Source: GCA-002790615 sp964438025
GTDB taxonomy: Bacteria; Patescibacteriota; Minisyncoccia; Moranbacterales; UBA2206
DNA length: 60,714 nt
Direction: 5' to 3'
Assembly: GCA_964438025.1 (NCBI GenBank)
Contig: CAYTIK010000002.1
Coordinates: forward strand, 1-60,714
Below the pieces are notes generated by a model. That model did no database searches. It worked only from the letters and a program-made list of their open reading frames with translations, and was not told where the DNA came from. The position numbers and the translations under genes were made by a program. Of the stretch, positions 1 through 7,583 are shown piece by piece (the stretch's first letter is position 1; each line of letters starts with the position of its first letter).

Positions 1-244
1 TGGTAGAGCAACTCCATGGTAAATTATTTTGCCCATTGCCCAGGAAACTAAGCATTGAATCCCGAATTACGGTTAAAAGCCAGTATATGGTTAAGACCGT
101 GGCGCTAGACGCCCGAACGACTGACAAGGGAAGCTAACCTCTCGGAAGAATACGCTTGATATACAGTCTAATCCTCATATAAGTTTTACGAAATTGAGGT
201 GTAAATGAAGGAGTAGGTCGCCGGTTCAAATCCGGCCAGCGGCT
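1..244 (+). tRNA. tRNA-Thr(GGT), 5' end cut off, interrupted by an intron
   Basis: The two exons are 1-20 and 208-244. Joined, they give a perfect 5-bp anticodon stem (ACTCC 11-15 with GGAGT 210-214), the loop ATGGTAA with anticodon GGT, a variable loop AGGTC, a T-arm (GCCGG/CCGGC with loop TTCAAAT) and the acceptor strand CAGCGGC at 237-243. The discriminator is T244 and CCA is not encoded. The window begins inside the D-arm, so about 15 bases of acceptor and D-stem are missing. Other splice choices either break the 7-base loop or leave no terminal G on the intron. The second Thr tRNA in the window (32950-33022) also has a U discriminator, which agrees with the assignment. Confidence 0.85.
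21..207 (+). ncRNA. Group I self-splicing intron (IC3-like) in the tRNA anticodon loop
   Basis: This 187-nt insert between tRNA positions 36 and 37 follows a U and ends in G, as group I introns do. Core helices can be traced by eye: P4 ACGGT/ACCGT, P5 around GCCA/TGGT, P6 GGCG/CGCC, P7 GACTG (119-123) with CAGTC (164-168), P8 AAGC/GCTT, P3 TCCC/GGGA and P9 CCTCA/TGAGG. P1 is ATGG (16-19) with CCAT (33-36); the expected U-G pair at the splice site would need one bulged C. It is too short for a homing endonuclease and has no reading frame. Family knowledge: such introns sit in tRNA anticodon loops of cyanobacteria and proteobacteria. Confidence 0.83.
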
Positions 245-259
245 CAATTTAAATGGCTG

Positions 260-317
260 AATTGTTAGATGGTTAAATTGCCAAAACCATATAACAATTT
301 AACAATTTAACAATTTA
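260..317. repeat. AT-rich inverted repeat with CAATTTAA iterations
   Basis: AATTGTTAGATGGTTAAATTG on the left is approximately complementary to the CAATTTAA units repeated on the right. It lies between the tRNA and rpmG and may fold into a hairpin; no gene is visible in it. Confidence 0.5.
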
Positions 318-322
318 ATTCA

Positions 323-478
323 ATGACCAGGGAAAATATCGCCAAAATGGCTTGCGAAATTTGTAAGAAGGTAAATTATTACACCACTCGCAATAAAAAA
401 ATACTCAAAGAAAAATTGCAGATGAAAAAACATTGCCCGAAGTGCAAGAAGCATACGCTGCACAAAGAGACGAAATAA
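323..478 (+). CDS. rpmG: 50S ribosomal protein L33 (bL33)
   Basis: A 51-aa protein of the large ribosomal subunit. It has the zinc-binding form with CxxC at residues 11-14 and 38-41, the typical KKVNYYTTRNKK stretch between them, and a basic C-terminus. The length is normal for L33. The ATG at 323 gives the expected N-terminus; no ribosome-binding site precedes it. It lies between tRNA-Thr and tRNA-Trp, the usual neighbourhood of rpmG, but secE and nusG, which often follow, are absent here. Confidence 0.93.
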   Translation: MTRENIAKMACEICKKVNYYTTRNKKILKEKLQMKKHCPKCKKHTLHKETK

Positions 479-527
479 CCTGTCAGTCTCGACTGACGGG
501 TTAATCCCGTCGCTCGAGAGCGACAGG
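479..527. repeat. Double-hairpin palindrome after rpmG
   Basis: CCTGTC at the left end pairs with GACAGG at the right end. Inside are two separate hairpins, GTCAGT-CTCG-ACTGAC and GTCGCTC-GA-GAGCGAC. It starts right after the rpmG stop codon, so it may help end transcription, but there is no T-run. It resembles the dispersed palindromes seen elsewhere in the window. Confidence 0.6.
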
Positions 528-537
528 ATAGATTGCC

Positions 538-786
538 ATGTATTATGTATATTTATTAAAACTAGAAAATACAAAGAAGAATTTTTATATTGGTTATACT
601 AGTGATTTAAGAAAAAGGTTGGCGGAACATCAAGGCGGAAATACTCAAACTACGAAGGGCAAAAATCCAAAGTTAATTTATTATGAGGCTTTTTCCGATA
701 AGCTATTAGCCATAAGAAGAGAAAGAGGTTTAAAGGTGAGTGGCTCAGTTTATAATGCATTATTAAAGAGATTGAAATTAAAATAA
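538..786 (+). CDS. GIY-YIG domain protein (UPF0213/YhbQ-like)
   Basis: An 82-aa single-domain protein of the GIY-YIG nuclease superfamily. The YVYLL strand (residues 3-7) and FYIGYTSDLRKRL (16-28) form the GIY and YIG parts with the following conserved arginine; a histidine follows in AEHQ, and a Glu-rich RRERGLK helix closes the domain. This is the usual length of small freestanding members, whose substrates are mostly unknown; some act on DNA repair intermediates. No intron or phage partner is adjacent, so a homing role for the nearby intron is not supported. Confidence 0.8.
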   Translation: MYYVYLLKLENTKKNFYIGYTSDLRKRLAEHQGGNTQTTKGKNPKLIYYEAFSDKLLAIRRERGLKVSGSVYNALLKRLKLK

Positions 787-791
787 TTTTT

Positions 792-862
792 GCGGGATTC
801 GTACAGTGGTAGTACGGCGGTCTCCAAAACCGTTGACGTAGGTTCGATTCCTACATCCCGTG
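792..862 (+). tRNA. tRNA-Trp(CCA)
   Basis: The acceptor GCGGGAT pairs with ATCCCGT (one G-U at the end). The anticodon arm GCGGT-CTCCAAA-ACCGT carries CCA, and the T-arm GTAGG-TTCGATT-CCTAC is canonical. The discriminator is G, as expected for tRNA-Trp. CCA is not encoded. Confidence 0.93.
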
Positions 863-883
863 CAAAAAAAATCAAACTGGGTT

Positions 884-906
884 GAGGCTTTCGGTAGCCT
901 CTTTTT
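884..906 (+). terminator. Rho-independent terminator after tRNA-Trp
   Basis: The stem GAGGCT/AGCCTC with loop TTCGGT is followed by TTTTT. Confidence 0.8.
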
Positions 907-921
907 AGTTATAACTTTTTG

Positions 922-930
922 TGATAAAAT
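922..930 (+). promoter_or_regulatory. Extended -10 promoter of the ABC exporter
   Basis: TG-A-TAAAAT, an extended -10 element, lies between the terminator and the ATG at 965. No clear -35 box is visible. Transcription would start near 937, giving a leader of about 28 nt. Confidence 0.5.
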
Positions 931-964
931 TAAAAAACAGTTGATTTTCTAAAAGAACAAGGCT

Positions 965-2734
965 ATGTTTTCCAAAAATCCTTTATTTAACCTATTAAAA
1001 TATACTTGGCATTACTCCTTCGGCACGAAGAAGTATTTTATCTGGCTGATAATTTTTTCGATTATTGGCAATGCCATTTGGCTGCTCCAGCCGATCGTGA
1101 TCGGGAAGATTTTCAATACGATCCAATTTGCCAGCCAAAAAAACCAGATTCGCCTAATTGCTTATAGTGTTGGATTATTGGTCGTAATTAATGTGGTTGG
1201 TTGGATTTTTCATAGCCTGTCTCGTGTCCTGGAAAACCGGAATGCTTTTTTGGTGCGGAAAAATTACCGCCAGACCATGTTTGAGCAAGTGATGGATTTG
1301 CCGACGGCCTGGCATAAAGATCATCATTCCGGTGATACGATTGACAAAGTCAACAAAGCCAGCGAACGCTTATTTGATTTTTCCAGCGAACTTTTTATCA
1401 TCCTGCAAAATGTTATCGGGCTCGTGGCTTCGGTCATCATTCTGTCTTTTTATGACGTTAAGCCATTAATCATTGTTTTGTTTGCGGCAGTGGCAGCAGT
1501 TATCGTCATTATGAAATTTGATAAAAAATTGCTGAAAAACTATCAAATTATCAATAAAGCGGAAAATTTCATCGCGGCTGGAGTATATGATTATATCAGT
1601 AATTATTTTACGATTATCTCATTGCGACTCAAACAGCGGGCGACCAAAGAAATCGATCTGCGCTCTTTACGGCCATTTTCTATTTTTGTGAAGAATAGTA
1701 AATTAAATGAAACTAAATGGTTTTTATCCAGTTTTCTGATGTCGCTGATGATGGCCGGAGTATTGCTGTTCAATGCTTATAATACTTACCAAGCGCAGGG
1801 AGTGATCTTAATCGGGACATTATTTGTGCTTTATCAATATCTGTATAATATCGAAACGGCTTTTTATACTTTTGCCTGGAAATACAGCGATACCGTCCGC
1901 CAGAATGCAGCGGTGGTGGCAGCGGAAGTTATCCAGGATGAATACGAAAAACTGCACTTGGAAAATAAATACGCTTTGCCGGATAATTGGAAAGTCATCC
2001 AGATTAAAAAATTATTTTTTTCTTATAAGGAAGAAGGGGGAGAGAAAAACGAAAAATACACTCTCAATGATGTTTCTTTGAAGATTGAACGTGGAAAAAA
2101 AATCGCACTAATCGGCACCAGCGGATCAGGCAAAAGCACCGTCCTTTCGCTGCTCCGAGGCATGCATGAGGCAGATAGCGGGAACGTCTATTGCGACGGA
2201 AAAAAATTAAAAAAAGGCCTGAAACATCTGCATGAATATACTACGCTCATTCCGCAAGATTCGGAAATTTTTAACGATTCAATCGAATATAACATTACTT
2301 TGGGCGTGCATGCCAGCCGCAAACAATTGGCGGAAGTTATCCGGCTGGCGAACTTAGGTAGCTTAATCGCACGCCTAAAAGACGGATTGAAAACCAGCGT
2401 TTTGGAAAAAGGCGTTTCGCTTTCCGGCGGCGAAAAACAGCGGCTGGCTTTGGCGCGAGGATTGCTGGCGGCCAAAGACAGTCAATTTCTGCTTTTGGAC
2501 GAGCCGACCAGCAGCGTAGACGTGGAAAACGAATTGCAAATTTACCAAAATATCTTTGCGGCTTTTAAGGATAAAGTTGTAATCTCCGCGGTGCACAGCT
2601 TGCACCTCCTGCGTTATTTTGACTATGTCTATATGTTCAAAGATAGCCGGCTGATTGCCGAAGGCAATTTCTCCATGTTGTTGGAAGATGAGAATTTTAA
2701 GGTTTTGTGGGAAAGTTACGATGATGAAAATTAA
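965..2734 (+). CDS. ABC exporter, fused permease-ATPase
   Basis: A 589-aa half-transporter, expected to dimerise in the membrane and export an unknown substrate (lipid, peptide or drug). Residues ~25-310 hold about six membrane helices, and the ATPase follows. Walker A GTSGSGKST is at 384-392, the Q-loop LIPQDSE follows, the signature LSGGEKQR begins at 486, Walker B reads LLLDEP near 511, and the switch histidine is in SAVHS. The length and order match the MsbA/LmrA type. It stands alone between a terminator and proS, so context does not narrow the substrate. Confidence 0.88.
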   Translation: MFSKNPLFNLLKYTWHYSFGTKKYFIWLIIFSIIGNAIWLLQPIVIGKIFNTIQFASQKNQIRLIAYSVGLLVVINVVGWIFHSLSRVLENRNAFLVRKNYRQTMFEQVMDLPTAWHKDHHSGDTIDKVNKASERLFDFSSELFIILQNVIGLVASVIILSFYDVKPLIIVLFAAVAAVIVIMKFDKKLLKNYQIINKAENFIAAGVYDYISNYFTIISLRLKQRATKEIDLRSLRPFSIFVKNSKLNETKWFLSSFLMSLMMAGVLLFNAYNTYQAQGVILIGTLFVLYQYLYNIETAFYTFAWKYSDTVRQNAAVVAAEVIQDEYEKLHLENKYALPDNWKVIQIKKLFFSYKEEGGEKNEKYTLNDVSLKIERGKKIALIGTSGSGKSTVLSLLRGMHEADSGNVYCDGKKLKKGLKHLHEYTTLIPQDSEIFNDSIEYNITLGVHASRKQLAEVIRLANLGSLIARLKDGLKTSVLEKGVSLSGGEKQRLALARGLLAAKDSQFLLLDEPTSSVDVENELQIYQNIFAAFKDKVVISAVHSLHLLRYFDYVYMFKDSRLIAEGNFSMLLEDENFKVLWESYDDEN

Positions 2735-2909
2735 AAAAGTTTTGGGAATAGACGGTAAATACAGCGCATCTCTTGCAATTATTTGTGGCTATTTCGGTGG
2801 AAAATAACTTTATGGCCAAATGTGTCATCAAACTACGGCCGTTTCCAGGACGACGCGTTTTTATTTTTGAAAATAATAAAAAGCTTTTTTTGGTAAATCC
2901 TTGATTTTA

Positions 2910-2918
2910 TGCTATTAT
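2910..2918 (+). promoter_or_regulatory. Extended -10 promoter deciding the proS start
   Basis: TG-C-TATTAT ends 8 nt before the ATG at 2927. Transcription would start at or just before that ATG, so the upstream in-frame ATG at 2909 would not be in the mRNA. Confidence 0.5.
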
Positions 2919-2926
2919 TCTCTTAT

Positions 2927-4156
2927 ATGAAGCAATCGCAACTTTTTGTGAAAACACAAAAAAACGCCCCGAAAGATGAGGTGAGCTTGAACGCACAATT
3001 GTTAATCCGGGCCGGATTTGTAGACAAATTGATGGCCGGCGTGTATACTTTTTTACCTTTGGGTTTGCGGGTGCTGAAAAAAATAGAGAATATTATCCGA
3101 GAAGAAATGAATGCCATCAGCGGGCAGGAAGTTTTGATGCCGGCGCTTCAACCGAAAGAAAATTGGCAAAAAACCGGACGCTGGGACGCGATGGATGATT
3201 TATACAAAGTCAAAGATTCCACGAGCCGGGAAATGGCGCTCGGACCTACGCACGAAGAAGTGGTGGTGCCGCTGATGGAAAAATTCTTGAATTCCTATAA
3301 AGATCTGCCTTTGGCCGTCTATCAATTCCAAAATAAATTCCGGATGGAATTGCGGGCGAAATCGGGAATTTTACGCGGTCGGGAATTTATAATGAAGGAT
3401 TTATATTCTTTCCATTTGGATGAAAAAGATTTGGACAAATATTACGAAAAAGCTAGAGAGGCCTATTTTAAAATTTTTGAAAAGGTTGGTATTCGGGAAA
3501 TGACTTATTACACTTTTGCTTCTGGCGGATCTTTTTCCAAATATTCCCATGAATTTCAAACGGTTGCGCCGGCCGGGGAAGACACGATTTATATTTGCCG
3601 GAAATGTAAATTAGCTATCAACAAAGAAATGAAAGGCGAAATGGAGAAATGTCCGGAGTGCGGCGGCCGTGATTTTCAGGAAGAAAAAGCTATTGAAGTC
3701 GGCAATATATTTAAATTGAAAAATAAATACACTATGCCTTTTAATCTCAAAGTGGCAGATGAAAAAGGCGAAAAAAAAGAAATTTTGATGGGTTGTTACG
3801 GCATCGGCTTAAGCCGGCTGATAGGCACGATCGTGGAAATTTATCACGACGGGGAAGGCATTATTTGGCCGGAAAACGTGGCACCATTCGCAGTCCATTT
3901 GTTAAGCTTAGGCCAAAACGAGAAGGCGGAAAAAATTTATCAGGAGTTATTAAATAAAAAAATTGAAGTTTTGTATGATGATAGAGAAATCAGCGCCGGA
4001 GAAAAATTTGCGGACGCGGATCTAATTGGGATTCCATGGCGGGGGGTCGTGAGTCAAAAATCTCTGGGAAAAGGCGGAGTGGAGGTTAAAGAGCGCCGGT
4101 CGGAAAAGACGGAAATTTTAAAAATAGGAGAACTTTTAAATAAATTGGAAAAATAA
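2927..4156 (+). CDS. proS: Prolyl-tRNA synthetase, short form without INS editing domain
   Basis: Charges tRNA-Pro with proline. At 409 aa it is about 160 residues shorter than common bacterial ProRS. The class II motifs are present: GPTHEEVV, the motif 2 region FRMELRAKSGILRGREF, and motif 3 GCYGIGLSRLIG, followed by the anticodon-binding domain. The INS (YbaK-like) editing domain normally between motifs 2 and 3 is missing. In its place is a short zinc-ribbon-like loop, C224-x2-C227-x14-C242-x2-C245. A freestanding YbaK-type protein is encoded 2.2 kb downstream (6383). The start at 2927 is chosen over the ATG at 2909 because of the promoter position. Confidence 0.93.
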   Translation: MKQSQLFVKTQKNAPKDEVSLNAQLLIRAGFVDKLMAGVYTFLPLGLRVLKKIENIIREEMNAISGQEVLMPALQPKENWQKTGRWDAMDDLYKVKDSTSREMALGPTHEEVVVPLMEKFLNSYKDLPLAVYQFQNKFRMELRAKSGILRGREFIMKDLYSFHLDEKDLDKYYEKAREAYFKIFEKVGIREMTYYTFASGGSFSKYSHEFQTVAPAGEDTIYICRKCKLAINKEMKGEMEKCPECGGRDFQEEKAIEVGNIFKLKNKYTMPFNLKVADEKGEKKEILMGCYGIGLSRLIGTIVEIYHDGEGIIWPENVAPFAVHLLSLGQNEKAEKIYQELLNKKIEVLYDDREISAGEKFADADLIGIPWRGVVSQKSLGKGGVEVKERRSEKTEILKIGELLNKLEK

Positions 4157-4161
4157 ATCTT

Positions 4162-4968
4162 ATGGCCAAGATTGTGATTGTAGAAGATGATTCGATGATT
4201 GCGGAAATTTACAAGAAAAAATTCTCCGAGTCTGGCTTTGAAGTCTTGATGGCAGTTTCCGGAGATGAAGTCTTGAGTTTAGCGAAAAAAGAAAAAATAG
4301 ACATTATTCTCCTTGATTTGATTATGCCCAAGATGGACGGCTTTGCGGTCACCAAAGAATTGCGCAGCGGAAAATACGATTCCAACATTAAAATTATTAT
4401 TTTTAGCAATCTTAATCAGGAGGAAGATAAGGAAAAGGCCATGAGTTTAGGCGCGAACGGCTTTGTTGTTAAGTCTAATTACAACCCCAGCGAATTAGTA
4501 GCCGAAATTGAAAGATTGACCAAGCAAATGGAAGAACAAAAAAAGAACGCAGAACGAATTTCCGATCAGGATAATGGCAAGGAAAAAAAAGAAGCAGGCA
4601 AAAGAATTTTAATGATCGAAGATGAAGATGTTTTTTTAGATATGTTCGGCGGCAAATTAAAACAAGACGGTTTTTCCGTTACTTTTGCCCAAAATGGAGC
4701 TTGGGGACTGCGGGAAGCACTTCGGGGAAATTTTGATTTATTCATCGTGGACATGGTTATGCCGACTATGAATGGAGAAGAAATCGTGGCTAAAATAAAA
4801 ATGGAAGAAACGATAAAAAACACGCCTGTCATTATGTTTTCCGCCTCCATTGACAAAATAGCGGAAAGGGAAGTGAGAAAATTAGGCATAGCTAATTTTT
4901 TTCTCAAAACCCAGATTACCCCCAGCGAACTTTCAAAAGAGGTCGCGGAAATTTTATCTAAAAAATGA
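4162..4968 (+). CDS. Tandem receiver-domain response regulator
   Basis: A 268-aa protein with two CheY-like receiver domains and no output domain. Domain 1 (1-120) has the acidic pair E8-D9-D10, the phosphoacceptor D52 (in LLDLIMP) and the conserved lysine in FVVKS. Domain 2 (~150-268) has EDED, the phosphoacceptor in FIVDMVMP near 196 and a lysine in FFLK. The linker is charged and Lys/Glu-rich. It may be a phosphorelay intermediate or act through protein contacts. No histidine kinase is nearby. It starts 5 bases after proS and overlaps the next gene by 4 bases, so these genes are probably co-transcribed. Confidence 0.88.
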   Translation: MAKIVIVEDDSMIAEIYKKKFSESGFEVLMAVSGDEVLSLAKKEKIDIILLDLIMPKMDGFAVTKELRSGKYDSNIKIIIFSNLNQEEDKEKAMSLGANGFVVKSNYNPSELVAEIERLTKQMEEQKKNAERISDQDNGKEKKEAGKRILMIEDEDVFLDMFGGKLKQDGFSVTFAQNGAWGLREALRGNFDLFIVDMVMPTMNGEEIVAKIKMEETIKNTPVIMFSASIDKIAEREVRKLGIANFFLKTQITPSELSKEVAEILSKK

Positions 4969-6167
4969 TCTTTAATCCAACAGAAAAATCAAATGAAAAA
5001 AAGATAAAGCTTATCCACTTTATTTCTTTTTTGAATGGCTTTTCTCAGGCAGTGGTAGTTTACGTCCTTTCGACTTTTTTTGAAAAATCTTCCGGGATAG
5101 TCAATATCGGCATCTTTTATACTGTTGCTTATTTGTTTGTGCTGTTAATTTTTTTAAACTTGCATAAAACCGTCAGGCGTTTGGGCAAATCCAATATATT
5201 CTTTTTTGCGATTTTGGTGAAAATTTTAGCTATTGGACTGCTGATTTTTTTCGGGGCAGAAAGAGTTTCTCTTATTTGGGGGATTATTTACTTGATAGCG
5301 GCGGCCACGGAATGGACCATGCTGGATGTGATTTTAGAATCTTTCTCCCAGGATCGGGTTTCCGGAAGAATTCGCGGACTCCATTTGACTGTGTTTAATG
5401 CGGGCTTTCTCTTCGGTCCTTTTCTTTCGGCAAAAATATTGGAAAGATTCGATTATTCTGGAATATTCACTCTGGCTTTTATTTTGGCCTCAATAATCTT
5501 TATTGCGGCGCTAGCGGGCTTGAGAAACATCAGCCATCAATTTAAACAAAATCTGAGTGTTTTCAACTTGCTGAAAAAAGCCTGGCAAAGAAAAAATATC
5601 ATCCGTATTTATTGGATATCTTTCGTGCTAGAAGCTTTTTTTGCCCTGATGGTAATTTACATCCCGATTTACCTGATAGATGTGATGCAGTTTTCCTGGG
5701 GGGATATTGGAAAAGTTTTTACAATCATGCTGGTGCCTTTTGTAATTTTACAATATCCGATGGGCGTTTTAGCGGATAAAAAATTCGGTGAGAAAGAATT
5801 TTTGCTTTTCTCAATTATTTTAATGGGACTAGCGACGTTGGCAGTTTATTTTGTTTATTCCCAAAATATCTGGATTTGGGCGCTAATCTTATTTATGACG
5901 CGGGTCGGCGCAGCTCTGATTGAAGTACTGCGCGATTCTTATTTTTACAAGCAAGTTAGCGGCTACGACGTGGATATTATAAATTTTTTCCGTACGGCCA
6001 TGCCGATGGGCTATATTTTTTCTACGGCCATTTCCGCTTTAATTTTAATTTTTTTGCCCATTAAATTTGCCTTTATCTTCGTGGCGATTATCGTTTTTTC
6101 CGCCCTCTATCCAGCCTGGAAGCTGGTGGATAATCCGTGCGAAGAAGAATTGAAGGAAAAATTGTAA
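4965..6167 (+). CDS. Major facilitator superfamily transporter
   Basis: A 400-aa integral membrane protein with about 11-12 hydrophobic helices in two halves joined by a short basic loop (around residues 190-210). The cytoplasmic loop between helices 2 and 3 is basic (HKTVRRLGKSN), and in the second half GVLADKKFGEKE resembles the MFS loop motif GxLaDrxGrr. Substrate unknown. The ATG overlaps the stop of the receiver gene (ATGA), suggesting translational coupling. Confidence 0.8.
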   Translation: MIFNPTEKSNEKKIKLIHFISFLNGFSQAVVVYVLSTFFEKSSGIVNIGIFYTVAYLFVLLIFLNLHKTVRRLGKSNIFFFAILVKILAIGLLIFFGAERVSLIWGIIYLIAAATEWTMLDVILESFSQDRVSGRIRGLHLTVFNAGFLFGPFLSAKILERFDYSGIFTLAFILASIIFIAALAGLRNISHQFKQNLSVFNLLKKAWQRKNIIRIYWISFVLEAFFALMVIYIPIYLIDVMQFSWGDIGKVFTIMLVPFVILQYPMGVLADKKFGEKEFLLFSIILMGLATLAVYFVYSQNIWIWALILFMTRVGAALIEVLRDSYFYKQVSGYDVDIINFFRTAMPMGYIFSTAISALILIFLPIKFAFIFVAIIVFSALYPAWKLVDNPCEEELKEKL

Positions 6168-6202
6168 TCTTTTTATAAAAATGCTAAAATACTTTTGGTA
6201 GA

Positions 6203-6314
6203 CCTCCACACCAATTCTCAAGAAGAATTCGTGTAGTGTTAAAATTATAAGGCAAAACCGTCTGTCGGCTCTGGTTTGTGTCGGGTATAATTTTTATTGG
6301 AATTGGTATGGGGG
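6203..6314. repeat. Palindromic element, CACC/GGTG-ended family, copy 1
   Basis: The ends CCTCCACACCAATTC (6203-6217) and GAATTGGTATGGGGG (6300-6314) are inverted repeats matching at 13 of 15 positions. The interior holds a second hairpin (AAACC/GGTTT). The ends resemble those of the elements at 29135-29241 and 17691-17752, including the GGGGGT(G/A)AAT right junction. It lies between an extended -10 box (TGCTAAAAT, 6183-6191) and the YbaK-type gene. Confidence 0.65.
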
Positions 6315-6335
6315 TGAATAATTTTTAACTTTACA

Positions 6336-6370
6336 CCGGTTAAATGATGCGAATATTCGCAATTTAACGG
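6336..6370. repeat. Hairpin just upstream of the YbaK-type start codon
   Basis: CCGGTTAAAT pairs with ATTTAACGG around the perfect palindrome GCGAATATTCGC. It ends 12 bases before the ATG at 6383, so it could affect translation. The GCGAATAT core recurs in the tandem repeat at 51577-51648. Confidence 0.6.
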
Positions 6371-6382
6371 GGCAAGAAAAAT

Positions 6383-6880
6383 ATGGCTATCTCAAAGAAA
6401 ATTAGCGGGTTTTTGGAAAAAAAGAGTTATAAATTCCAAGTAATTGACCATAAAACTACTTTTACGGCTTGGGATGTGGCGCAAACGGAAAAAATCCAGC
6501 CCGGCGATGTAGTTAAGGCTTTGGCTTTGAAAGGTAATAATGATTATTTTGTGGCGCTGGTTCCGGCGGATAAAAAACTGGATAAAGTTAAATTTTTGAA
6601 ATTTATCAATGGATTCCGGAAAAAAGCCAAAGAGAAGGCTTATCTAAAAATTGATTTTGCCAAAGAAGCCTGGATGAAAAAAAACCTGCCGGGAAAACTG
6701 GGAGCCATTCCGCCTTTTAGTGAATTGCTGAAAATAGCGGTGTACGCAGATAAACTTTTGGCCAAAAAGAAGTTTCTCTTTTTAGGTTCAGGCGATTACG
6801 CAGCATCTTTGCGCATTAGCGCCAAGCAGTATTTTAAAATTGAAAATCCTATTCAGGGAAATTTCAGCCAAAAGCGATGA
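6383..6880 (+). CDS. YbaK/ProX-type aminoacyl-tRNA deacylase (freestanding editing domain)
   Basis: A 165-aa single-domain protein. VVKALALKG (residues ~43-51) carries the lysine conserved in YbaK and ProRS-INS domains, VALVPADKKLD is the second family motif, and GAIPPFS (about 111-117) matches the G-x-x-x-P-F/hG motif near the substrate pocket. The family hydrolyses wrongly charged tRNAs, typically Cys- or Ala-tRNA-Pro. Since the window's ProRS lacks this domain, a trans-editing partnership is the natural inference. The stop overlaps the scpA start by 4 bases (ATGA), and the upstream region is unusually structured. Confidence 0.85.
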   Translation: MAISKKISGFLEKKSYKFQVIDHKTTFTAWDVAQTEKIQPGDVVKALALKGNNDYFVALVPADKKLDKVKFLKFINGFRKKAKEKAYLKIDFAKEAWMKKNLPGKLGAIPPFSELLKIAVYADKLLAKKKFLFLGSGDYAASLRISAKQYFKIENPIQGNFSQKR

Positions 6881-7578
6881 CTTACAGAGTTAAAATCGAG
6901 CAATTTGAAGGCCCGCTAGATTTATTATTGAGCCTAATCGAAGAACAGAAATTGGATATCATAAAATTAAGCTTAGCGGCCGTGACCGACCAGTATCTGG
7001 AGCATATTAAAAATAATCAGGAAATCCATCTAGAAAACTTATCTGATTTTCTCTCTGTAGCGGCCAAGCTAATTTTGATCAAATCTAAAGCCTTGCTGCC
7101 GATGCTGAAATTAACTGACGAAGAAGAGGAGGAAATCGAAGATTTGACGGTTAAGCTTAGGGAATATAAAAAATTCAAAGAGGCCTCCTTGAAAATCGGC
7201 CAGCTGGATAAATTTAAAAAAATTTCTCTTAGCCGGGAAGGCTATTGGGGCGTCAAAGCCTTTTTTTATCCGCCAGACAAGTTAAATATTTTTGATTTAA
7301 AGAAACATTTCCAATTGGTTCTCAAGGAGATCCCTTTAGTGGAAAAATTGGAGGAAGAATTGGTTAAAGAAGTGATAACGCTCGAAGAAAAAATAAATGA
7401 TTTACAGAAATTTCTGACTGAAAAAATAGAAATATCCTTTTCGGAAATAGTGGCCGGCGCTTCCGAAAGAGTCGAAGTGATCATTTCTTTTTTAGCTATG
7501 CTAGAGATGGTCAAGCAAAAAATGGTTTGGGTCGAACAGGTAAATCTTTTCAGCGAGATTAAATTAAAAAATCGATAA
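6877..7578 (+). CDS. scpA: Segregation and condensation protein A
   Basis: A 233-aa kleisin that bridges the Smc heads and works with ScpB in chromosome condensation. The N-terminal signature FEGPLDLLLSLIEEQKLDI is present, followed by SVAAKLILIKSKALLP. The acidic central helix (EEEEEIEDL) and a C-terminal winged-helix segment complete a protein of normal length. It overlaps the YbaK-type gene by 4 bases and is followed 5 bases later by scpB. The smc gene is not in the window. Confidence 0.95.
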   Translation: MTYRVKIEQFEGPLDLLLSLIEEQKLDIIKLSLAAVTDQYLEHIKNNQEIHLENLSDFLSVAAKLILIKSKALLPMLKLTDEEEEEIEDLTVKLREYKKFKEASLKIGQLDKFKKISLSREGYWGVKAFFYPPDKLNIFDLKKHFQLVLKEIPLVEKLEEELVKEVITLEEKINDLQKFLTEKIEISFSEIVAGASERVEVIISFLAMLEMVKQKMVWVEQVNLFSEIKLKNR

Positions 7579-7583
7579 TTCCA

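Noticed and set aside
538..786. GIY-YIG protein as homing endonuclease of the tRNA intron
   Set aside because: It is encoded 330 bases outside the intron and has the length of common freestanding members; rpmG lies between them.
2735..2822. Short frame of 28 codons after the ABC exporter
   Set aside because: Overlaps the exporter's stop, has no family features and is too short to support.
4162..4968. Response regulator with DNA-binding output
   Set aside because: The second half is a receiver domain, not a winged helix or other DNA-binding domain.
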